A DNA stretch of 8,084 bases. Origin: Myxococcales bacterium. Lineage in GTDB: Bacteria > Myxococcota_A > Polyangia > Fen-1088. Below are positions 1 to 7,135 of the stretch, one piece after another. Location of the stretch: the NCBI GenBank assembly GCA_003170035.1, contig PMZX01000285.1:5143-13226 (forward strand). Direction: 5' to 3'. The position numbers and the translations under genes are program-made. Every line of letters starts with the position of its first letter. Within the stretch, counting starts at the first letter, position 1. Below the pieces are notes generated by a model. That model was not told the origin of the DNA. It made no database searches and worked only from the letters and a program-made list of their open reading frames with translations.

Positions 1-1437
1 GCAATGGTCCACGCGTCGCCCGATCTCGTGCTGGTGATCGACCCGGCCGAAGGCCGGGTGGACGTGCTCGGTGCGGACGACGAGAACTTGCACTCGCGCA
101 GCGAGGTTGTTCGAGGGTCGCTGGAGGAATTCTTTCCCGAGCCCGGGATTCGCAGCCGCGTGCTCGGGGCCGCGAACCGGACCGTCGAAACTGGGCGGCG
201 ACAGTATGTCGAATACGAGGTGACATCGTCTGTCGGCCGGCGGGTGTTTGAAGGGTGTACCTTCCTGCTCTCCCGACAACCGGTCGCGCGCGTTCTCTGG
301 GTGGCGCATGACATCACCGAACGCCGGGACATGGCGAGTCGGCTGCGGGAACGGGAGGCTCTGCTCGATACGCTGGTCGAGAGTCTGCCCTTCGATTTGT
401 GGCTGCTCAGCCCGGAAGGACGCTACACCCTGGCCAATTCGATCGCCCGTCAGCACTGGGGAGACTCCGTCGGCAAGCGCCCTGCGGACATGAATGCCCG
501 ACCGGAGGTGCTGAAAATCTGGGAGTCGAACAACGCGCGAGCGCTGGCCGGCGAGGTGGTCCGCGGAGAAGTCAAGTACCGTCAGAATGGCGAGGAGCGC
601 ACCTACCTGAACATCCTGGCCCCGGTCCGCGACGGGGACGAGTTGTACGGGGTGGTTGGCTTGAACCTCGACGTCACCGACGAGAAGCGCCTGGCACTGG
701 AACTGGAACGGCACCAGCGTCTCGAATCGGTGGGCGTGCTCGCCGGTGGCATCGCCCACGATTTCAACAATTATCTGACCGTGATCCTGTCCGGATTGTC
801 GGCGTTGCAAATGCGGGCGGAGCAACCAGTTGACCAGGCAGCGATCCTGGCGGACTTGAAACAGGCGGCCCTTTCTGCCCGCGCGCTTACCCGCCAACTG
901 CTTACCTTTGCCAAAGGTAGTGCGCCTGTGCGGGCACCCACGGACATCGGCCAGATCGTCAGCGAGGCTGCCGGGCTGGCCATCCGCGGCTCGTCCTGCC
1001 TGCTAGAGACCCAGATCGACCCAGAACTGCCTCTGGTCGACGCGGACGCCGAGCAACTTCGGCAGGTGGTTCACAACTTGGTGCTCAATGCGGTGCAGTC
1101 GATGAGCACAGGAGGCATGGTCAGGGTCGTCGTAGGACGCACAGGCGGTGCGCAGGGAGGGCCGGATTTGGTCGAGATCGCGGTGCACGACCAGGGAATC
1201 GGGATCCCGCAGGAACTGCTCGGTCGCGTCCTCGAACCGTATTTCACCACCAAGCAGGAGGGCCAAGGGCTCGGTCTCGCCATCTGCTACTCGATCGTGA
1301 AGAAGCACGGCGGCTGCTTGAGCATCGACTCGAAGGTGGGGCAGGGGACCAAAGTTTTCGTTCGGTTGCCGTGCTCCGGCGCCGAGAGCGTCACGGCACC
1401 CGAAGCGCCCGGCGCGAACCGGCAGGATTCGTCTTGA
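1..1437 (+). CDS. PAS-PAS sensor histidine kinase, no receiver domain (probably 5'-partial)
   Basis: This is a sensor kinase predicted to autophosphorylate on histidine and pass phosphate to an unseen response regulator. Residues are numbered from the ATG at base 4. PAS-like domain 1 spans about 5-105 and ends in the typical HDITERR (102-108). PAS-like domain 2 spans about 120-228 and ends NLDVTDEK. The H-box is GGIAHDFNN with phospho-acceptor H252. The ATP-binding domain follows, with N-box N362, G1 box DQGIGIP (396-402), F-box EPYFTTK (411-417) and G2 box GQGLGLAI (420-427). No membrane segment is visible, so it is probably soluble. The frame is open to the window edge and PAS 1 starts almost at residue 1, so the true start may lie upstream. 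Kinases with this H-box often end in a receiver domain, but this one stops about 20 residues after the ATPase, so it needs a separate partner. The class is certain; the signal sensed is unknown. Confidence 0.93.
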   Translation, partial: AMVHASPDLVLVIDPAEGRVDVLGADDENLHSRSEVVRGSLEEFFPEPGIRSRVLGAANRTVETGRRQYVEYEVTSSVGRRVFEGCTFLLSRQPVARVLWVAHDITERRDMASRLREREALLDTLVESLPFDLWLLSPEGRYTLANSIARQHWGDSVGKRPADMNARPEVLKIWESNNARALAGEVVRGEVKYRQNGEERTYLNILAPVRDGDELYGVVGLNLDVTDEKRLALELERHQRLESVGVLAGGIAHDFNNYLTVILSGLSALQMRAEQPVDQAAILADLKQAALSARALTRQLLTFAKGSAPVRAPTDIGQIVSEAAGLAIRGSSCLLETQIDPELPLVDADAEQLRQVVHNLVLNAVQSMSTGGMVRVVVGRTGGAQGGPDLVEIAVHDQGIGIPQELLGRVLEPYFTTKQEGQGLGLAICYSIVKKHGGCLSIDSKVGQGTKVFVRLPCSGAESVTAPEAPGANRQDSS

Positions 1438-1461
1438 GCCACCATGGTTCGATGTGTAGTC

Positions 1462-1493
1462 GTTGAAAGTCCCGCCTGTTGAGAGTCCCACCT
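1462..1493. repeat. Two contiguous 16-bp direct repeats upstream of the GH45-like gene
   Basis: Copies at 1462-1477 (GTTGAAAGTCCCGCCT) and 1478-1493 (GTTGAGAGTCCCACCT) are head-to-tail and differ at two positions. They are 25 bases after the kinase stop codon and upstream of every candidate start of the next gene. Direct repeats of about this spacing are a common form of regulator binding site, but no known operator was recognised. The rest of the 1438-1629 gap shows no clear promoter or Shine-Dalgarno sequence. Confidence 0.5.
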
Positions 1494-1629
1494 TTCCAAG
1501 CAGGGAACTTCTGGCTACCCTTGTCGGATGCCTGTAGTTCGAAGTCTTGGCATGTTGCGTTCCCCCGTCTTTTCCGCCTCCAACCCGCAACCTAGGCGAG
1601 TGCTGCTCGGTGCTCCGCCGGCGATCTGC

Positions 1630-3186
1630 ATGCGGCTGGCCCTGGCCGCAAGCGCGCTTGTGCTCTGGTCCGGCGCTGGCCCTTGCGCCAAGACAGGTGC
1701 GCAGTCTGTCGACGCCAACACCTCGACAGGCACCGCCGGCGCGACGGCAACCGCCGGCGCGCGAAGCTCCGGTGGCACGACCGCAAGCGGCGGCTCCTCG
1801 GGCACCGGAGTTTCGTCGAACAGCGGCACCTCGTCGGCCAGTGGCGGCTTCGTGGGGTCGGGCGGAGCCCCTGCCACGGGCGGGGCTTCGGGCGGAATTG
1901 GCGCTTCCTCGAGTGACGGTTTGTCGACCGGCGGTTTGTCGACCGGCGGTTTCTCGACTGGCAGTTCGTCGATTGGCGGTTCGTCGATTGGCGGTTCGTC
2001 GACCGGCGGCTCCAGCGGCTCGGGAGGCACATCTTCCTCGGGCGGGTCCTCGGTCACAAGTGGCTCCACACGCGCCGATGCCGCGGTCGACGCTCCCGTC
2101 GACACCGGCCCGCCGCCCATCGTGTATGCGCTCGATCCACCCAACCAGTTCATGAACCAGTTCTTCATCCCGGGTTGCCAATCGGGCGTTGCAACCAGTC
2201 CTGGGGGCGGGGTTTGCACGCCAGGGCAGAACGCCTGCGAGGGCACCAAGCAAGGTGCTCGAATCAACTTCCTCTGCCCGCGCTTCATGCTCTTTTCCGA
2301 CGAAATGGTTCAGGCGGCGGCCGACGATGGCACCCCGGGCTTGAACTACGCGGTGGTGGGCCACGACTCGGATACCGGGGGCATCGATGGCAATGTGACC
2401 ATCAGTTGCTGCCAGTGCTACCAACTGGTCTTCAGCTTGCCGGAAAACGCGGCCCAGGTCGGTGGCAACGGCGCCGCGGCGATTCCCATCCCGCCGCCCC
2501 TGGTGGTTCAATCCTTCAACACGTCGGCGGGCGGTGGCAAGAACTTCGACGTGTTCATGGGCGCGGGTGGCTTCGGCGCCTTCAACGCATGCGATCCGAA
2601 CGCGTCCATGACGAGTGCTTCTGGCAAATACCTCTATACCCAGTTTCCGACCGAGGGCGAACCCGGCTCGGGCGGGGTAAACGCGGCCACGCAGATCGCC
2701 GCTTGCAAGGGGACCAACAACCTGGTCACCACCGCGAGCCTGTCATCCACGACCTGCCAGAGCGCCGTGGCCACCGCGTGCGGGAAGTTCAAGTCGAACT
2801 CGACCACGGTGACCAGCGAATCCATCCGTTCTTGCACCCAGTCGAACGCCGCGAATTCGTACTACCACATGAACTGGAAGATCTACGCCAAGCGGGTTGA
2901 ATGCCCGATCCATCTCACGCAGGTCACGGGCTGCAAGCTGGCGCCGCAGAGCTTGCCCGCGGTCAATCCGGCGGTCACTACGCCAGATCAGGCCGCCGCT
3001 GATTCATCTTTCAAGTCCGGCTACACCATCACGACGATGCAGGACTGCTGCATGCCGACCTGCGCCTGGCAGAACAACACAAAGGGCCAGAACGTGCCAG
3101 TGGCTGGACTGTACGACTCGTTCTACTCCTGCGATCAGAACGGCGTTCCGGTGACGGAAGCCTCGACTACCGACGCGGGCAAGTAG
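1630..3186 (+). CDS. Secreted GH45 endoglucanase-like protein with circularly permuted catalytic domain
   Basis: This is a predicted exported beta-1,4-glucan hydrolase-like protein of 518 aa, numbered from the ATG at 1630. That start gives a compact signal peptide (M-R, then LALAASALVLW, about 1-20). In-frame ATGs at 1528 and 1552 would add 34 or 26 residues, and no ribosome-binding site decides between them. Residues about 25-155 are a Gly/Ser/Thr linker. The C-terminal domain matches GH45 blocks: C203 and C216; CCQCY (260-264, family CCACY); LVVQSFNTS (291-299); NFD with D307 at the catalytic-acid position; C321; RVECP (422-426) and TGC (C435), matching family VQCP...TGC. The QDCCMPTCAW block (D472 at the catalytic-base position, C473, C474, C478, W480) and C501 follow. 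In Humicola-type GH45 these last two blocks come first, so the domain is permuted. The cellulase role is inferred: the TRYWD signature is changed to TTMQD, and the family's assisting Asp in TGGD has no obvious counterpart. Confidence 0.8.
   Translation: MRLALAASALVLWSGAGPCAKTGAQSVDANTSTGTAGATATAGARSSGGTTASGGSSGTGVSSNSGTSSASGGFVGSGGAPATGGASGGIGASSSDGLSTGGLSTGGFSTGSSSIGGSSIGGSSTGGSSGSGGTSSSGGSSVTSGSTRADAAVDAPVDTGPPPIVYALDPPNQFMNQFFIPGCQSGVATSPGGGVCTPGQNACEGTKQGARINFLCPRFMLFSDEMVQAAADDGTPGLNYAVVGHDSDTGGIDGNVTISCCQCYQLVFSLPENAAQVGGNGAAAIPIPPPLVVQSFNTSAGGGKNFDVFMGAGGFGAFNACDPNASMTSASGKYLYTQFPTEGEPGSGGVNAATQIAACKGTNNLVTTASLSSTTCQSAVATACGKFKSNSTTVTSESIRSCTQSNAANSYYHMNWKIYAKRVECPIHLTQVTGCKLAPQSLPAVNPAVTTPDQAAADSSFKSGYTITTMQDCCMPTCAWQNNTKGQNVPVAGLYDSFYSCDQNGVPVTEASTTDAGK
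1921..2010 (+). repeat. Six 15-bp tandem repeats within the linker
   Basis: Six in-frame 15-base units encode LSTGG, LSTGG, FSTGS, SSIGG, SSIGG and SSTGG. They are the most regular part of the Gly/Ser/Thr linker between the signal peptide and the Cys-rich domain. Near-identical codons, including repeated tcgaccggcgg, point to recent slippage or unequal recombination, so copy number may vary between strains. The linker probably serves as a flexible, possibly glycosylated spacer. Confidence 0.85.
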
Positions 3187-3235
3187 CGCGCCGCTTTGGA
3201 TCAGGGGAAGAGAGGCAAGCTGGACACCGACCAGA

Positions 3236-3404
3236 CTAGCAGCCCGTGGCGAAAGTCTCCACGTCGCCGTTCGGGCGGGTTCTGGGCCGGCTGCTGCGTC
3301 GCCGCTCGCTTGAATACCTCCAGTATTCGGCGCTTCGCTGCTCCTTGCATCCGTCCCGAACCCACTCCGAACGGCTCGGTCCGACTTTCGCCACGGGCTG
3401 CTAG
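3236..3404. repeat. 169-bp imperfect palindrome between convergent genes
   Basis: The outer arms, 3236-3257 and 3383-3404, are perfect 22-base inverted repeats (CTAGCAGCCCG... against ...CGGGCTGCTAG). Further inward, GCCGTTCGG (3266-3274) pairs with 3367-3375 and GGGTTC (3277-3282) pairs with 3358-3363. The tip is a perfect 6-bp hairpin, GAATAC-CTCCA-GTATTC (3312-3328). Tip and arms are all centred on base 3320, so one transcript could fold into a single long hairpin from either strand. It fills most of the 241-base gap between the converging GH45-like and TIR genes. It could act as a bidirectional terminator or be a dispersed palindromic or MITE-like element. Neither can be settled from one copy. 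No protein-coding gene is credible here. Confidence 0.8.
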
Positions 3405-3427
3405 GGTGCGCTCCGAGACCACCGCTG

Positions 3428-4273
3428 CTACCCGAGATTTGCAAACTTCATGAGCAACCCGCACACCTGGTCCACCGTCATCCTTTCCGTCGACAATGCG
3501 AGGCTTCTGGCAAGCGCCGGGCTGAAGTTCGCGACATCCGTTCGTTCGATCTTGTCCCAGATCTGGCAGAACTTCTTTCCGGGGTTCATCAGGTATTCGA
3601 TGATTCTGTCGAGCGTCTCCTGATCGAACGGAAGTCTCGTCACGGCTTGCGAAACCACGAATACCCCGAAATGGGAGCGCTTTTCGAATTCGGCAAGCGC
3701 GTGGTGAATGTCCTTGTCCTTGACCGACACCATCGAATGCCTGGCCACTCTCAAATTCTTCTTTTGGAATGCCGCCTGCATCTCGGCCGCAATACCGTTT
3801 TCGTCAGCAGGCGCGTGCATGATGAGGATGTCGGTCTCCCTTTTTGCATGGTGGCCGCTCTCGTCCATGACCCAGTCCATAACCGCATCACGCCATCCCA
3901 GGTCTTGCTCGATCTTCAGTCCGACGAAGACCCCGGATATGAATTCGTGAAGGTAGGGTGCGGTGACCATGGCGATGTCGGCCAGTAGTTGCGCCTGGAT
4001 CCTGTCGATGTTGTCGCGCAGGTGATTGTGAAACTTGACGGGAACCGCGAGCTTCAACACGTATTCGTACCGTTCGGCCTCCGCATCGAAGCTGCCGATG
4101 GGGAAGAGTTCCGGCTGGCACAAGGTGATGAGTTCAACCATGTCAGAATCGTTACGGCTCACGTAGATCCGGGTCAGGCCTGCAAGAAGGGCCTCCAGAT
4201 CCATGGCCATGGTCTTGTACGGGATGAACTCGACGATCTTCTTGTGGCTCGGCTTTGACTCGTTGCTACTCAT
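3428..4273 (-). CDS. TIR domain protein with uncharacterised N-terminal domain
   Basis: The protein is 281 aa from the ATG at 4273. A GTG one codon upstream (4276) is possible, but AAGGAG sits 6 bases before the ATG. Residue numbers here count from the GTG. Residues about 148-282 look like a bacterial TIR domain: first strand TDILIMHAPADE, helix EMQAAFQKKNLRV, strand FGVFVVSQ (203-210), then LPFDQETLDRI, whose E220 falls about where TIR NADases carry the catalytic Glu, and a tail with NFSPALARSLAL. Related bacterial TIR domains commonly have 'sRFGVVVLS...ELD...SP.LA' in the same order. Such domains usually cleave NAD+ or make cyclic ADP-ribose signals in anti-phage defence. Residues 1-145 are a mixed helical region I do not recognise, perhaps a sensor or oligomerisation module. 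Hand counts of two 60-base lines gave 57% and 48% GC against 68% in a kinase line, hinting at transfer. No defence partner gene is adjacent. Confidence 0.72.
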   Translation of the reverse strand: MSSNESKPSHKKIVEFIPYKTMAMDLEALLAGLTRIYVSRNDSDMVELITLCQPELFPIGSFDAEAERYEYVLKLAVPVKFHNHLRDNIDRIQAQLLADIAMVTAPYLHEFISGVFVGLKIEQDLGWRDAVMDWVMDESGHHAKRETDILIMHAPADENGIAAEMQAAFQKKNLRVARHSMVSVKDKDIHHALAEFEKRSHFGVFVVSQAVTRLPFDQETLDRIIEYLMNPGKKFCQIWDKIERTDVANFSPALARSLALSTERMTVDQVCGLLMKFANLG

Positions 4274-4279
4274 CACGGT

Positions 4280-4285
4280 CTCCTT
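4280..4285 (-). promoter_or_regulatory. Ribosome-binding site deciding the TIR gene start
   Basis: On the minus strand AAGGAG lies 6 bases before the ATG at 4273 but only 3 before the GTG at 4276, so the ATG is favoured. It is the clearest Shine-Dalgarno sequence noticed in the window. The surrounding gap (4274-4416) shows no other convincing signal. Confidence 0.7.
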
Positions 4286-4416
4286 CTCGACAGGAATGAT
4301 ACGGAACCGGCAGGACTACATCAATGACAAGAACGGATGATGGCCAAACTTGCGGCGACGATCAAGTTGCAGGCGGATCGAGCCATGGTTACCCCTTGGT
4401 GGGTACGACCACCGGT

Positions 4417-5673
4417 TCAAAGCCGGCCCAGGCGCTGGCCGTCAAACCAATAGACGCGCGCCTCCCCGCAGGCGTCGGGTGGCACGTCGTTATAGGTGGC
4501 GGAGCCTGGTGCGTAACTGACGACCGTCTCCTTCCGTTCCAAGAGCGCAATGAAGAGCTCAGTGGGCGAATTGCCCCAGATGGTCTCGATGATCACCTGC
4601 TCGAACACGCCAGGAGGCGTCTCCACGTCCTGACTGCAAGGGCCGTCCAACACCGAATCGAAGCTGCCCGCGTTCCATCTTCCCACGACGTTGTCGGTGG
4701 CGAAGAACAAAACGTGGTCGGCGCCCCACAGGTGAGCAATCCTTGAGCAGTTACCGTTGGTTGGCTGGGCGATCTCCCAGATGCTACCGTTGTAGTGTGC
4801 CAGGCGACCGTCGTCGCTGCCCACCCACAGGTCGTCGCGAGCAAAGCCCCACAGCGAGGTGGCCGCCTTCCCGTCCGGGATGAGCAGAGTCTGGGGGTCC
4901 GGGCTGCTGTCATCGTAGAGGTACACTTTGCCCGCCTCTGCTGCCACGACCACGACGTCCGAACCGGCCCAGAGTTGGTAGTCATTGGGAAAGGGAATTG
5001 CCGGAACCGGATGGGCATATTGGGTGAAATAGGAGCCGTTGTAGGAGAGCAGGCGGTCGTTGGCAATTGCAAAGATGCGTTGGGCGTCCACCACGAACGC
5101 CTTCGTGACACTGGGAACCGCGGCCACGCATGATTGGGTCTTGCCATCGAAAAAGTATACGCCGCAGCCATCTTGCCCATACAGGACCAAAGGACCGCCA
5201 TGGGGAATCCCAGTCAGAAAAGCGAGCGAGGTCGGTTGGGGCGACACTTTCGACCAACCGGTTCCACTGTTGAAGAACAGGCTCCTTTCCATCTCCGAGA
5301 TTGCGTAGACCCCCCGATCATCGGACCACAAGTCGTTGAAGAATACGCCCTGACTGTTGCAATAGGGGCTGGTGCTCTGTCGCCAGACTGGCCCACCTGA
5401 ATGAGGTAACGTCCAGTTGTCCGACGCATCGGGAACTGGAGCCGCGGACACCATGTTGTCCGGGCCGGCATCTTTGCCCACGGGATTGTTCCTGAGCGCG
5501 TCGGCGGATAGGACAGCATCTCCTGGGAGAACAGCGGTTTCGAAGGTGGTCGCGTCTCGTTGTCCGGCATCGGGCGAAGCGGCCTTTCCCTTCAAAGGAT
5601 GCGGCCCGCACATCGACAAGCTCCCGCTCGTTAGTGCGAAGAGGACCACGCAAGAGAGTCTCTTCACTCGCAT
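4417..5673 (-). CDS. Predicted surface lipoprotein with beta-propeller-like repeats (paralogue 2)
   Basis: This is a 418-aa exported protein of unknown function. The chosen ATG at 5673 opens a signal peptide, MRVKRLSCVVLFALTSGSLSM, followed by C22 as a likely lipid-modified cysteine. The -1 Met is atypical for a lipobox. The open frame extends to 5826, but those 51 extra residues overlap the upstream gene and are not signal-like. A disordered Asp/Ala/Pro neck (DAGQRDA, DAGPD) leads to repeated W-centred motifs: LWSDDRGVYAI, LWGFARDDLWVG, LWGADHVLFFA and IWGNSPTELFI, with interspersed Y/F-D/N-G turns such as AHYNGSIW and YWFDGQ. Such repeats usually form beta-propeller blades. The gene starts 7 bases after the stop of its paralogue, so the two are probably co-transcribed. 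The two proteins align over their whole length. It may be a surface adhesin or scaffold, but nothing in the sequence proves a function. Confidence 0.75.
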   Translation of the reverse strand: MRVKRLSCVVLFALTSGSLSMCGPHPLKGKAASPDAGQRDATTFETAVLPGDAVLSADALRNNPVGKDAGPDNMVSAAPVPDASDNWTLPHSGGPVWRQSTSPYCNSQGVFFNDLWSDDRGVYAISEMERSLFFNSGTGWSKVSPQPTSLAFLTGIPHGGPLVLYGQDGCGVYFFDGKTQSCVAAVPSVTKAFVVDAQRIFAIANDRLLSYNGSYFTQYAHPVPAIPFPNDYQLWAGSDVVVVAAEAGKVYLYDDSSPDPQTLLIPDGKAATSLWGFARDDLWVGSDDGRLAHYNGSIWEIAQPTNGNCSRIAHLWGADHVLFFATDNVVGRWNAGSFDSVLDGPCSQDVETPPGVFEQVIIETIWGNSPTELFIALLERKETVVSYAPGSATYNDVPPDACGEARVYWFDGQRLGRL

Positions 5674-5680
5674 GGTGGTT

Positions 5681-6985
5681 TCAGAATTGGTGGAAACTGA
5701 CGCCATCAAACCAGAACATCGAATTGTGGCGACAGGGAGTGATGTTGTAATCGAGGCCACCTTCGAGCGCCAAGAAGACCTCCTGGGGTGAGAGCCCCCA
5801 CATTCCACTGATGACCGCCCCTCCATATGCAGGGGGGGATCCGGGAACGGTCAGCAGAATCTCGGAGGCGCCGTTCACGACTCGCCCGAACTCGGTTTGG
5901 GTATTGAAGTAGAGCTGATCGCCCTGGCCCCACAGCCCGAGAATGCCGCCTCGATCGACGCTGCTTGCCTGAAGGATGCGATATGAGGTGCCGTCGTAGT
6001 GGACGAGTTGTCCGACGCTGTTGCCAAACCAAACATCGTCTTGCTTGAGAGCCCAGGCCGCGGTGTAGTTTGCCGCGGGGGCGTTGGGCAGGGGCAGCAA
6101 GCCGGTGGACGGCTGGCTCTGCCAGGAATACAGTTGATATTCACCAGCCAGATACGCCAGGCTGTCGTTGGCCCAGATCGCGTTGATGGTCTCTGGCATC
6201 GAGTTCAGCAGGACATTCCAGCTACCGGAGCGATACTCACCGAATCGGGTGGGAACAGCGACGTAGGCCAGATTGGAACTGGCAACAAACACAGCAGGCG
6301 GTGGATATGTTGATTGAAGCTCCGAGGGCATCGAGCAGTCCGTGTCTGTCCCCCCGAAATCGAGGAATGCCGCCGTGCAGGCACCGCGCGTCAGAACCAA
6401 CGGCCCGTTGGGGAACCCTGTGAATCCGTCGTATGGCGTGTACCGCTCTTCAAACAGGGTTCGCCAACCCGAGCCGTCATTGAACTCGACGGCTGTATCT
6501 TGATGACCTTGCCCATCGTTCGGGCACCCTGCCAGCGTTAGATCGATATAGATGCATTCACTGTCGACGAGCGCGAACACGCCGCGCGCGTCAGCCCACA
6601 CACCGTGGGTGTCACCGAGGCCAACCCCTTGGCGCACATCGCACAGTGGGGTCTGGCTGCCTCGCCAGCCAGGGGAACCAACCGGTGCCACGGATTGCCA
6701 TCCAAAGGGAGGGGAGCCAGTGGCACTCATTGAGACTCCGCCAGGATTGGGGACGGGTGCACCATCCACGTGCGAAGGGGAGGCATCAGGGCTGGGCGGC
6801 GTAGTGGCAGAGCCAGAGTCCGCCGGATTGTTGAGATTTGGCCCCGCATCCCGGGACGAGACTCGCCCATAGGTCGGCGCTTTCGCGCAAGCAAAGAAGA
6901 GTCCCGCATCGCCCATGAGAAACGTGGCCACAAGGCAGTGCGAGAAACCAATGAGAAGCGCCGGCCTGGGCGTTCTGCGCAGCAT
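5681..6985 (-). CDS. Predicted surface lipoprotein with beta-propeller-like repeats (paralogue 1)
   Basis: This is a 434-aa exported protein of unknown function and the first gene of the tandem pair. The chosen ATG at 6985 gives an MLRRTPRP n-region, a hydrophobic stretch and C33 in GLFFAC as a plausible lipid-modified cysteine. The open frame reaches a GTG at 7036, which would make an unusually long signal region. After a Pro/Asp/Ser-rich neck come W-centred repeats like those of its neighbour: VWADARGVFAL, IWANDSLAYLAG, AWALKQDDVWFG, LWGQGDQLYF and MWGLSPQEVFLAL, ending in MFWFDGVSFHQF. Shared blocks with the downstream paralogue include FNDGSGW/FNSGTGW and GPLVL followed by a Cys-containing loop. 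A TATAGT at 7028-7033 (minus strand) could be a -10 box, but no good -35 was found. The extracellular beta-propeller fold is inferred from the repeat pattern only. Confidence 0.75.
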   Translation of the reverse strand: MLRRTPRPALLIGFSHCLVATFLMGDAGLFFACAKAPTYGRVSSRDAGPNLNNPADSGSATTPPSPDASPSHVDGAPVPNPGGVSMSATGSPPFGWQSVAPVGSPGWRGSQTPLCDVRQGVGLGDTHGVWADARGVFALVDSECIYIDLTLAGCPNDGQGHQDTAVEFNDGSGWRTLFEERYTPYDGFTGFPNGPLVLTRGACTAAFLDFGGTDTDCSMPSELQSTYPPPAVFVASSNLAYVAVPTRFGEYRSGSWNVLLNSMPETINAIWANDSLAYLAGEYQLYSWQSQPSTGLLPLPNAPAANYTAAWALKQDDVWFGNSVGQLVHYDGTSYRILQASSVDRGGILGLWGQGDQLYFNTQTEFGRVVNGASEILLTVPGSPPAYGGAVISGMWGLSPQEVFLALEGGLDYNITPCRHNSMFWFDGVSFHQF

Positions 6986-7068
6986 GGATGGTCCGTCCGT
7001 TCTCTCCACGAACTGGCGCACGCCGGCACTATACACCGCGGGCTTGCTGTTTCACAGACCGTGTAGCA

Positions 7069-7094
7069 GCGCTGAACGGTTTCCCGTTCGGCGC
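7069..7094. other. Strong 11-bp hairpin in the divergent intergenic region
   Basis: GCGCTGAACGG (7069-7079) pairs with CCGTTCGGCGC (7084-7094) across a TTTC loop, with one G-U type mismatch. No T-tract follows on either strand, so it is not a typical intrinsic terminator. It lies upstream of the lipoprotein pair on one strand and about 40 bases before the hsdM remnant on the other, so it could be an operator or an RNA structure. Confidence 0.45.
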
Positions 7095-7135
7095 ATACGC
7101 CTGTGCAATCACGCCGAAAACAAGAATTCGAAATG

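Noticed and set aside
1630..1700. Lipobox for the GH45-like protein (GAGPC near the signal peptide end)
   Set aside because: Pro directly before Cys and no Leu at -3 do not fit a lipobox, so a secreted rather than lipid-anchored protein is preferred.
1003..2511. A 502-codon open frame on the minus strand and a nested Pro/Glu-rich frame at 1515-2288
   Set aside because: Both are antisense shadows of the kinase 3' end and of the GH45-like gene. The 'PPVDEPPIDE' repeats are the reverse complement of the Gly/Ser/Thr linker codons, and no domain is recognisable.
3004..3464. Several 85-146-codon frames across the convergent intergenic region on both strands
   Set aside because: They are open because of the GC-rich palindrome, encode Arg/Ser-rich sequence without domains, and overlap the ends of two better-supported genes.
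4324..4746. Plus-strand 140-codon frame
   Set aside because: Mostly antisense to the lipoprotein gene, with no ribosome-binding site or recognisable domain.
5674..5826. Upstream extension of paralogue 2 by 51 residues
   Set aside because: It would overlap the coding end of paralogue 1 and place a non-hydrophobic, Arg/Ser-rich stretch before a good signal peptide.
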